From Lamellibrachia columna (lineage: Eukaryota; Annelida; Polychaeta; Sabellida; Siboglinidae), in assembly GCA_963662155.1 (NCBI GenBank), contig OY759262.1, positions 62,473,426 to 62,537,425 of the forward strand: a DNA stretch of 64,000 bases. The letters run 5' to 3'. Position numbers and translations under genes: made by a program. Positions 30,563 through 39,047 of this stretch are shown here, in pieces. Every line of letters begins with the position of its first letter. The first letter of the stretch is position 1. The notes beneath the pieces were generated by a model. That model worked only from the letters and a program-made list of their open reading frames with translations, ran no database searches and had not been told where the DNA came from.

Positions 30563-30967
30563 TTAGATGTAGGATGTATAGACAAAACAGCAGGTGAAAA
30601 TGTTCTTTGAAAGTTCGGGATCGTAACTGCAGCGGAATTCGGGAACTCTCATGACAGGAACCAAAGCATCACCTCGAGACACTTATTGGTCAGGACTAAC
30701 ATCACGGATCCATATCTCGTATGTAACAGACAGTACCTTAACCTGATCAAAGTTACCATACCAGCGAGCACGAAATTGGTACGGAAACTCCGCAAACGAG
30801 AACTTCGAATTAAAGCAAGTCCACTCTCCTGCACCAGCAACGAAATAAGATCCATGCTGTTCATCGCGAATATAGCGGCGTGCACTAAGACGAAAGGTTC
30901 TAGCACGTCTCCTCTTGTAAGAAATTCGCCGTCTATAACGTGTGCGAACACGTTGCCTAGCACTACG
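30563..30967 (-). pseudogene. possible degraded ORF with Arg-rich N-terminus, unidentified
   Basis: A minus-strand frame is open for 94 codons (30967 to 30686), stops at TAA (30683-30685), then continues 39 codons to TAA at 30563-30565. It has no ATG near its start. The early part is arginine-rich (RYRRRISYKRRRARTFRL). The later part is aromatic-rich (NSKFSFAEFPYQFRARWYG and VKVLSVTYEIWIRD), like a beta-sandwich strand pattern. Basic arm plus beta-rich body is the general shape of small capsid proteins, but two other frames here are also long, so the composition may be chance. Confidence 0.22.
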
Positions 30968-31014
30968 TCAATAGACCGTACGACCGGCGTGCATCGTCTT
31001 TTTCTCTTCTTTTT

Positions 31015-34000
31015 TTACACGTCCACCGGACCCGTGCTCACTCCGTCCTCGTGCACCACGCGTTTGGCATAGAAGTAGGTGAGAGCCGCACGTTCCTGCA
31101 CGTACGTGAATACCGACGAGCGATGCACCCGAAACCCGCGGTTCTTTCCACTTCCGCTCCGACGGTTGGCGAGCACCTCCAGGAACGCGTCCTTGTTGAT
31201 GGCGTTGTGACGCTTGCTCAGTCCTTTGGTGCTGTACTTGTCGCTGGCTCCGAAACAATAGTACGTCTTGCTGCACAACCCCACGAATCCGTCACCCGAC
31301 CACTCGACCTTGAACAGACCGGGCGTCCTCTTGTCGAACGCCTTACGTGCAACGTCACCGACCCATGGACGATCGGCGAGTCGACAGCGCACGTACTCGT
31401 TCCGATGTTCTTCGCAACAATCGGACGGCAACCATTCAGATCGATGTCGGAAATAATGTTCTCGTAGTTCCGGGGTCACGAGGTCGTCGACGGACTCGCC
31501 GGCCAAGGCCAAATAGGCGGAATCCGTATCCATCTCGCAGTACTGGAAAAGAGGACGCTCCAGATACCTGTCGATAAAGTCGTAATATAACTGCAACATG
31601 CGCATCTTGGCGTACTGCAGAACGAAGAACCCCACGTGTACGGGCAGGGCGTACGTGACGGTTTTCTTGTTCATCGCTATCTCGTACGCATCGTCGACGA
31701 CGACGTCGAGTTGTCGGAACCGTCTATCGTTGACCGCCTTCTCCGTGCAGTATTTCACGTCGCGATGTCGATCCACGTTGGTGATGGTCTTCCCGTAACC
31801 CGAGTTCCCCAGCAACTTGATGGTGTCTGCGATGATGGTCTTGTGCGGGTGGACGTCTCCTTCGCGTCGGGCCGTGGACACTGCATCGCCGAACCGTCGG
31901 AAGCACGGGCTGGGAGTGTACTCGACGACCTGATAGACGCGCGTCACCTCGAGTCCGTGTTCCAGGTACCATCTCAGGAGCGGTGTCGCGAGCAATATCT
32001 TGTCGCCGTGGAAACTGCCTACGAGCATGCGCCGCGGAGTCGTCATGATGTCGTGCTCTTCGGTGTATCGGCGCATGAAAGGTCCGAGATCGTCGCGGGT
32101 CTGACGGATGTTTTTAAACACCGGCTGCATCTCGGAAAAATGCGCGCGCAATTCTTCGGGAACGCAAACATCGCATTCGATCAATCCGAATATGGTTCCG
32201 TCACGCACGCCTCTCAGAATCTGTTGCGACGTCATCGTCCACCGCACGTGGCGTCGTCGTGGAAAGGCGGCATCCAGACACTTTTTCACGACCGGATCTC
32301 TTGTCTCTTTCCACTCGCATTCCCACAACTCGACGACCTTGACAAAGCGACGTAGGTATTCGGTGTTCTTTCGGGTCTCGTCGAGCAGTCGGGTCATGGG
32401 TTTCCCGTTGACGGCATTCGTTTCTAGACCCAAGCACGGGTGACCGTGGTAGAAACATCCGTGGAACTGATACGCCGTGTTCGTCTCGCTGCACCACCCG
32501 TCCACCGGAAGTTTACCTATCCGCTTCTCTCGACCGTTGACTTGATGGCGGATGGCGCGTCCCGTCCGTTCGGCTTCCCACGTGAGCCACTCCGAAGCCA
32601 TCTGGCCGTGTGGTTGTGCCGATTCGGGACGGAAGTTGTTTTGTTCACGGCGTCGGCTGTGCCAGCCCGTCGGCATGTTTTGCATGAGCGACCAGAGGTA
32701 AAGGGCATTGGCATCGTAGCCAACAACGGCCTGGCACAGCCGACTGGCGTCACCGTAGTCGCTCTGACGGATCTTAGTGACTCCTTTCTCGTGATAGCGG
32801 TGAAAAACGATCGAAGGTCCACCGACGACGTTATCTTTGACGAGCTGATGAAGATCTTTGTGCTTCTCGTTAAACAGAGTGAAATACGTCTTCGGTGGTA
32901 AATCATTGAACAAGTACAACAGGGTCAGACCAGGTACGCTGATACCATCTTTAAACATGTCTATGCCGCGTTGTTGGTAGAAGGCGAACTGTCTGTCGAT
33001 GGCTTGTAGAAAGGGAACCACGTTTCTGTTGTTGTACCAGACGAGAAAGTCTCGCAAGGTCGTCATGCCGTTATCGCGCCAGGCCTCTTGACAACCGACG
33101 TAATCCTCGTCGGAAATACCCTCGTTCTTCAATCGACTGAAGAAGGCTTCTTTCGGTGGAAGTGCGGTGTCGTCGAGTCTCTCCAGACAGTCCATATATT
33201 CGTACGGGAAATGACCTTTTGTTATTTTACAACCGTACGCTTTCAGATATTTGTCGTAGCTAAAGCCCGGCGCTAGATAGTTAACGATATCTAGGAATTT
33301 TACTTTAGGTGTTGATAAACACATGAAGGCGTTGTTTCTTTTTATGACAAAAAACGACCCGACACCATCGCTCTCTTCTTCTTCTTCTTTGTCGTCCTGT
33401 TCCATTTCTTCTTCTTCTTCCTCTTTCTTTGACAGGAAGTAGGGAACGAGGAACTGTTTGACGGCATTGAGGTCGTATTTCCCCGAATTAAAGCCGATGA
33501 CTGGTAATTTATGAAGCCAGTCGTGAAGTTGTTTCATCAGCGTTTTGTACGGGTTGGTCGGTTGACGAGATTCCTCGTCGTCAGGTGATCGTGCATTGCG
33601 CAATGTTTCGTCCCAATTCGTTCGTGCTTTTATCAGTCGAGCTAGCACGTCTTCGTAAGAATGTTTGATGTTTTCGTAGGCGGCGTCACTCATCGATTGC
33701 AAGATGTCCATCATGGAGCTCACCAACTTGTTGGTGTCTCCATCCGTGACGAGACATTGCACTTGTTCGTGTCCCGGCACGTTGGATGCCACGCTGACGC
33801 TCACCGGAACGTGGCGTGCCACCCAGTGGACTTTGTTACTGTCCACAGGAAGTCGTGCGGTATCGAACCAACACTCGAAATCAAAGGTGGCTCGGTACGG
33901 ATAGTACCGCAACGATTCGGGGACTCGGATGTTCTCGTCGTCCAGACGTTCGAACACCGACGGAGTCGAATGGTACACGCCGCCGGGATAGATCCGACGT

Positions 34001-35223
34001 ACACCTCCCGTGCACGTGCGCTCGTGTCGGATCAACTGCCATGTATCTTTAAACAAACTCTCGCCGCACTTCCGGCACTTATAGGAATGGCAGTACATTT
34101 GAATGTTTTGTATGTACGAAAAGTGTGTCTCGTGAAGATTGAGATTCATCGTGTCAGAATAATGGCACAACGATCGACGGACGAGTTCGGCAGTTGTCTT
34201 TTCGTCCTCTCCATCCGGTTTGACGAGCTTGTACACGCACACGTTTGTTTGGAAAGTGGTCTCTATACGATAGAGATCATCGAGTGTGATTCCGACAAAT
34301 CGTTCTATGGGTACATGGTCTTGGTTGTACGTCTCGTAAAGTTTCGTAACGGCAGATTCCAAACGATAGCGGTCACTACCCCGATGAAGGGCTAAGCATC
34401 TAAAGAGGCACAAATTATCGTTGTACCTCTTGTGATGGATGGGCTCTCTTTCGACGCCGATGATCGATTTGTTTTTCCTTATGTATGTCGGTAGAGGAGT
34501 CATGGCTACGCATCCGATTGGGTGGTTTATGATTTTATTAATAAAAAAAGTCACGTTTGTCACCAACTCGCAAACCCAGGCTGAATCGGGTCTCTGACTT
34601 AACGCCCACTGCAAGATGTCATTTTGTTTTATACGTTCAAGAAACTCATCGAAATCACCAGTATTGGTGATGAGCCCGGGCTCATCGAAGTATCTTCCAC
34701 AACAGTTGCACTAGGAATGGTAGTACCTGTATTGACCCGTGTTCTTGTTTTTCAAAACGAACCCGTAACTGAGGTTAATTTTGAAAGCATTGGTTTGTTC
34801 CTGAAACATTCTATACAAAGGACGATGTAAATCTGTCGTATCTAGACTTGTCAATCTGTAATTTACCCTGGTCTGGAGAGGACCTCTGGATACGCGTGTC
34901 CTAATGGAGGACCAATTGTTGCGGACGACCTCTAACAAATCTGTTGAGAGAGCATCGGGGAATGGAAATCGATCGGGCGGACCGATGGGATCTTCGCTGA
35001 TGAAAGGGTGGCTTGGTGTAGCATCTTCCCTTTTCGCTCTTTTTGGCAATGGTGGTGAAACGACACATGTCGTTTCATGCCTTTGTAAGTTGTAATTTTT
35101 TCCGAATACCTTACCACATTTTGAATATACGGTGGTGGTGGAATTACACGCCGTTCTTATATGGGGAAGTAAATGGTAATTTCTTCCAAACACTTTGTTA
35201 CATTTTGAACATGTGTATTTCAT
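31015..35223 (-). pseudogene. protein-primed DNA polymerase B with zinc-finger N-terminus, interrupted by one TAG
   Basis: 1402 codons from the ATG at 35221-35223. Two N-terminal C2H2/C2HC-like fingers (YTCSKCNKVFGRNYHLL and a repeat whose first Cys is Tyr). TAG at codon 171 (34711-34713) breaks it; the frame continues to 31015. Counting from the Leu codon at 34614, visible motifs are: finger C180/C183/H197/C201; ExoI FDFE 244-247; ExoII NSGKYD 376-381; SYDKYL 452-457; Pol A YDANALYLW 633-641; FHGCFYHGHPC, a nuclease-like insert; Pol B KLLGNSGYG 933-941; Pol C MDTDS 1028-1032; SKTYY 1115-1119. All catalytic acids are present. It would replicate the linear genome with a protein primer. The acidic run near 397-415 is a GAA/GAG-rich tract. 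Confidence 0.95.
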
Positions 35224-35425
35224 CGTTGCTGGTGATGTGACGATATAGGTGTGCAAAGATCGAAGAACGATTGTTATTCCTATGTATTAGTTTCGTACAA
35301 TCAAAGATAATATATACTTACAAACCTTGCTACCGTCGCGGCATCTCGAAGTGCTCTGTAGTGTTCTGTCCAAGTGCTCTGTAGAGATCGAAGAACGATT
35401 GTGATGGCAATTGCAGTAGCGGTCG
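35224..35425. other. PolB 5' leader
   Basis: About 200 bp between the PolB TATA box and ATG. It contains a 17-bp direct repeat, GATCGAAGAACGATTGT (near 35258 and 35387), and a CAAGTGCTCTGTAG / GAAGTGCTCTGTAG pair. No ORF. The leader is much longer than at the other Polinton genes. Confidence 0.45.
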
Positions 35426-35454
35426 GTTTATATAGCCTGCTGCAACTGCTGACG
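35426..35454 (-). promoter_or_regulatory. TATA box plus shared upstream module of PolB
   Basis: Minus strand: CGTCAGCAGTTGCAGC, three bases, CTATATAAAC. Compare 30501-30533. It is about 205 bp before the PolB ATG, with the heat-shock elements, E-boxes and inverted repeat farther upstream. Confidence 0.65.
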
Positions 35455-36085
35455 GTGCACTTTTTTCTTGGGTTTTTCCCGGTTAGATCCGGTTTGAACC
35501 GGTTCTGACGTACAGCACGTGAACATCACGTGAACATCACGTGTACGGCATGCAGAACAATACCAAATAAGGACATGTAGCTGGATACATTTCGCGGGAA
35601 AACTGGTTTGACCTTGACCTTTTGACCTTTAGACCTCGCGATGTTTCTGGAAAATTCCATGACTTCGTTCGAACGTTCCAGAAAGCGGCGGTGACCTTGA
35701 CCTTCGCGAAACGACATACGTCGAAAAGTTCTCGATATAATGCAACGATGCGATATGCGTCATATAGCTTACATGCACGGCTACGTTTTTCCCGCTGGAT
35801 GCACGAACTTTCGTCCGCTAGATTTCAGTCTGCTAGCTGGGTGAAAAGGCGTGACTTCGTTCCAGAAAGCGACGGTGTTTGTTTTGTTGACCTTTTAACC
35901 TCGCGGTGTTCTTGCAGACTCGTATCATTATAGGCGATATGTAGGTGTTGACGCGAAACGACATACGTCGAATGTGGTAATCGTATCAGCACAAAATAAA
36001 GTGTGGACCCCGCTCGGCTGTCATAAAGCGTGGACCCATCCGGCTGTCACAAAGTGCGGATCCCACCCGGCTGCTTAATGACAGC
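35455..36085. promoter_or_regulatory. enhancer-like region upstream of PolB
   Basis: Dense with transcription-factor-like motifs. There is a CCGGTT series including AACCGGTT (near 35497), three CACGTG E-boxes 11 bp apart (35516, 35527, 35538), TGACCTTGACCT-type nuclear-receptor half sites (35608-35631), and two perfect heat-shock elements (35645-35657 and 35671-35683). A partial second copy of this block lies at 35850-35900 (GACTTCGTTCCAGAAAGCGA). No coding sequence. All site identities are motif matches only. Confidence 0.5.
35645..35683. promoter_or_regulatory. two perfect heat-shock elements
   Basis: TTC-TG-GAA-AA-TTC at 35645-35657 and GAA-CG-TTC-CA-GAA at 35671-35683 both match the three-unit nGAAn consensus of HSF binding without mismatch. 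They lie about 220-260 bp upstream of the PolB TATA box. Confidence 0.55.
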
Positions 36086-36089
36086 AAAA

Positions 36090-37628
36090 CAAGATGGCAG
36101 CCTCCAGTTTACCCACAATTCCTACATTTTACCCATAATTCCTACAGTTTACCCATAATTCCTACAGTTTACCCATAACTTCTATAGTTTACCCATAATT
36201 CCTACAGTTTACCCATAATTCCTACAGTTTACCCATAATTCCTACAGTTTACCCATAACTTCTACAGTTTACCCATAATTCCTACAGGTTACCCATAACT
36301 CCTACAGGTTACCCATAACTCCTACAGTTTACCCATCATTCCTCAATTGACTCGTAGCAGCGCCTCCTGGCGATCGTATCATCGCAAAACAACATGGTAG
36401 CAAAACAAGATGGCAGCCTCCATAGAGAGGTCACGTGATATACAAACGAGGAGGTGTGAAGTCATAGGTCACGTGACTGCTCTCGATTTTGCAGCCTCGT
36501 GGTGAAATAACCGCCACCGACCTTTGACCTTGACCTGTAGCGCCCCTTGACGATCGTATCATCGCAAAACATTACCCCAAAATGTCCTTATTTGAGCGAT
36601 AATAGAGGAGGAACTGTGACATCATAGGTCACGTGACGGCTCTCGACCAATCAGAACAGTCGAAACTAGGTCACAAACCGTCAACACAATTGACCCGTAG
36701 CGCCTCCTGGTGACACGGCTCTCGACCCATCAGAACCGTCGTCACGTTTGACACGTAGCGCCCCTGGCGACAATATTACCGCAAAACAATGTATCGGGGG
36801 CGATAATAGGGGATGACACGTTGCGCTCCCTGGTGACGGTTTCACTACAAAACGGTGTAATTTATGCTAATTTATGCAAATGAGCTGTGACGTCATATGT
36901 CACGTGACGGCTCTCGACCAATCAGAACAGTCGAAACTAGGTCACAAACCGTCGAAACAATTGACCGGTAGCGCCCTTTGGTGACGGTTTCACCACAAAA
37001 GGCTCTCGACCAATCAGAACAGTCGAAACTAGGTCACAAACCGTCGAAACAATTGATCCGTATCGCCCCCTGGTAACGGTTTCACCACAAAAGGGTGTAA
37101 ATGAGGAGCTGTGACGTCATAGGTCACGTGACGGCTCTCGACCAATGATAATGAACCCCTGTGGCGCCCCCTGGTGGCAATATGACCGCAAAGGAGTGCG
37201 ATTTTGTTTAATTTATGCAAATAGTTGTGACGTCATAGGTCACGTGACGGCTCTCGACGAATCAGAACCGTCGACACACTTGATCCGTAGCGCCCTCTGG
37301 TGACAACAGTTCCGCAAAACAGTGCCTCGTGGGCGATAATAGGGGATGACACGTTGCGCCCCCTGGTGACGGTTTCACTACAAAACGGTGTAATTTATGC
37401 AAATTTATGCAAATTACCCGTGTCGCCCCCTGGTGGTGAAACTGCTCTCGACCAATCAGAAAGTGCCCCAAATCTGCTCATTTTAGCGATAATAGGGGAT
37501 TATATGGTGGCGCCCCTAGCGGCAATAAGCGCACGACCAATCAGAACGCTCCATTTCAAATTTCAACCAATCAGAATGAGCCCCAAATCTGCTCATTTTT
37601 GATCCTTCAAAAACACATACATACTACT
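36090..37628. repeat. right terminal inverted repeat of the Polinton, expanded
   Basis: The outer part (about 36355-37628) is the reverse complement of the left repeat at 22475-23140, but about twice as long. Modules with CCAATCAGAACAGTCGAAACTAG, CGCCCCCTGGTGACGG and TGACGTCA-TAGGT-CACGTGAC recur several times. The inner edge repeats CAAGATGGCAGCCTCCA at about 36091 and 36408, flanking a 20-bp tandem array. Length asymmetry between arms is probably due to unequal exchange within the modules. Confidence 0.88.
36108..36345. repeat. 20-bp tandem repeat
   Basis: About twelve copies of AGTTTACCCATAATTCCTAC with minor variants (ACTTCTA, GGTT). It lies between two copies of CAAGATGGCAGCCTCCA at the inner edge of the right inverted repeat and has no counterpart on the left. 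Confidence 0.92.
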
Positions 37629-37634
37629 AACAGA
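37629..37634. repeat. target site duplication, right (AACAGA)
   Basis: Directly follows the terminal CT of the element and equals 22469-22474. Confidence 0.92.
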
Positions 37635-37969
37635 CATTACAAAAACTGTAATGATGAATGGTAGGGAGGGGGGAGAATGTCACATTAGAGTGAAAAACTC
37701 ACTTTTACAGTTGTTCTAATAAATCAGTATTGGTGCCGAATGGTAATGGCTTTTGTTTTGGTAACCTGCTTGATTTTTTTGATGTTGTTATTTATCCTTT
37801 TCCTGTGCATCCCTCTTGTCAACGGATATATTAATTTTGATAAGCATGCTGTAGTCAAGAAGAGTACGTCATTTATATATGAGTACAACCATCTGGTAAA
37901 ATGGATATCGCTCTAACGGAGACACATATAATTGGTCGATTCTGTAATTTTCCTCAGCAGAATACCAAA

Positions 37970-37998
37970 GTGTGTGTGCGTGTGTGTGTTTGTGTGTG

Positions 37999-38050
<52 letters not shown>

Positions 38051-38052
38051 TG
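37970..38052. repeat. (GTGC)n / (GT)n microsatellite
   Basis: GTGTGTGCGTGTGTGTGTTTG leads into about thirteen GTGC units. Overlapping ORFs on both strands here are low-complexity. Confidence 0.93.
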
Positions 38053-38099
38053 ATGAGTGTGAGTGTCATTGAAGCAGTTCTATGTAACTTGTGTGTTTC

Positions 38100-38470
38100 T
38101 GCGTCTTGCACATCTCTCTTCTTTTACCATATTAGGACAGTTCGCCACTCCTCTGGTACTTTACCTTTCCTCAAACATGTATTTAGCAGCCTCTTTGTCC
38201 AGCTGATTCCACTCTCCCCCGCTGCCATTACCATCTCCACATGCATATCATCGATACCAGGTGCTCTTCCTACTTCATCCCTTTCATCCCGGTTTGCATC
38301 TCTGTATCCGTAATATCAGTTAGCTACTCTTTCCCCTCTACATACAGCGGTAATTCCAGATCGTTGTTATTTCCTTCCTGGTTCAGTAGCTCCTTGAAGT
38401 AGCTTTCCCAGACGTTCGGCACTACCTCTTGTTCGGTCCTTTCCCATAGCATAGGGTTTTATGCCTTGTT
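38100..38470 (-). pseudogene. LINE ORF2 fragment between endonuclease and reverse transcriptase
   Basis: On the minus strand the frame reads WERTEQEVVPNVWESYFKEL followed by LNQEGNNNDLELPLYVEG. The W-x-x-YF-x-x-LLN motif is typical of the linker just before the reverse transcriptase of non-LTR elements. The part at 38103-38190 is paralogous to 16380-16475. Several stops; dead. Confidence 0.65.
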
Positions 38471-39047
38471 TGATCATTTTACCTGTAAGATTCTGCTCAG
38501 GTTGATGAAGGTATCGTTACGTGCACCAGCAAACCGTTTCTACCAGGCCCCACGTTGATAGTCCGGCACTCTCGATAGAAGTTATTGCCCTTTGCAGTTA
38601 ACCCCACACATAAAAAATCTGACAACTCATTGGAGAACTGCTGAACAAAGCAGTCACCAGTCGTTTTGCGTCAATTCTTTGAAGTCCATAACATGACATC
38701 ATCGGCAATCCTCGCGCATTTCTCGCGATTTCCGCGGATCAACGTACTGTAGCGTTTCTAATGGCTGGGTGGCTCCCTGCGTTTCTACATACTCGCCGCT
38801 TACTCCATTTTCCAGCGTTCCTACAAATTCACTGTTTCTCCATTTCCCGCGTTTTTACAATATCGCCGTTTTCTCCATTTTCCCGCTTTTCTACACGCCT
38901 TTTCTCAATTCTCCCGCGTTTCTACCAACTTGGTGTTTTCTAAATTTTTCCGCGTTTCTACAAACTCGCCGTCTCATCGATTCCCGCGTTTGTACATGTG
39001 ATGTGATTACATGAATGTGATGGTGTGAATGTGATGACGTAAATGTG
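38471..39047. other. non-coding DNA with a ~36-bp minisatellite
   Basis: 38777-39000 carries about six diverged copies of a unit like CCCGCGTTTCTACAAACTCGCCGT. Plus-strand ORFs at 38761-39014 follow it. Nothing else is recognised. Confidence 0.6.

Larger units (their letters stand above)
30452..31014. other. intergenic region between ATPase and PolB genes
   Basis: Holds the shared TATA module (30501-30533) and a stop-poor stretch on the minus strand, described separately at 30563-30967. The plus-strand ORF at 30686-31072 and the minus-strand GTG-started ORF at 30649-30963 have no recognisable domain. Confidence 0.5.
22475..37628 (-). mobile_element. complete Polinton/Maverick (integrated adenovirus-like element), 15,154 bp
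   Basis: The element starts AGTAGTATGTATGTG and ends with the exact reverse complement. It has long inverted repeats and lies between perfect AACAGA duplications. It encodes the full Polinton set on the minus strand: protein-primed PolB, packaging ATPase, chromodomain integrase, adenain-like protease, major and minor capsid proteins, and conserved small proteins. Its coding DNA is visibly more GC-rich than the host flanks. Size is at the lower end of the usual 15-20 kb. Two nonsense codons and one frameshift (PolB, integrase, ATPase) suggest a fairly young but inactive copy. It could also be described as an endogenized adintovirus-like virus; that distinction is taxonomic. Confidence 0.97.
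37629..38105. repeat. host repeat copy B, right half
   Basis: Continues the repeat interrupted at 22474. It is paralogous to 14542-15190, with the same AACTGTAATGATGAATGGT, GATAAGCATGCTGTA and GGTAAAATGGATATCGCTC landmarks. A (GTGC)n microsatellite has expanded at 37970-38052 where copy A has a short GTGTGT stretch. The exon present in copy A at 15201 is missing; the repeat instead joins LINE sequence at about 38103. Confidence 0.85.

Noticed and set aside
30649..31072. Overlapping ORFs on both strands (104 codons minus, 128 codons plus) between PolB and ATPase
   Set aside because: The minus one needs a GTG start and has no domain; the plus one is antisense and runs into PolB. The region is stop-poor in several frames.
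24206..34395. Many 100-240 codon plus-strand ORFs inside the Polinton (for example 24206-24643, 25940-26458, 31636-32355, 33661-34395)
   Set aside because: They are antisense shadows of well-supported minus-strand genes; the GC-rich coding DNA leaves few stops on the other strand. None shows domains.
34624..34830. Plus-strand ORF of 68 codons near the PolB stop codon
   Set aside because: It is antisense to the continuous PolB frame on either side of the TAG.
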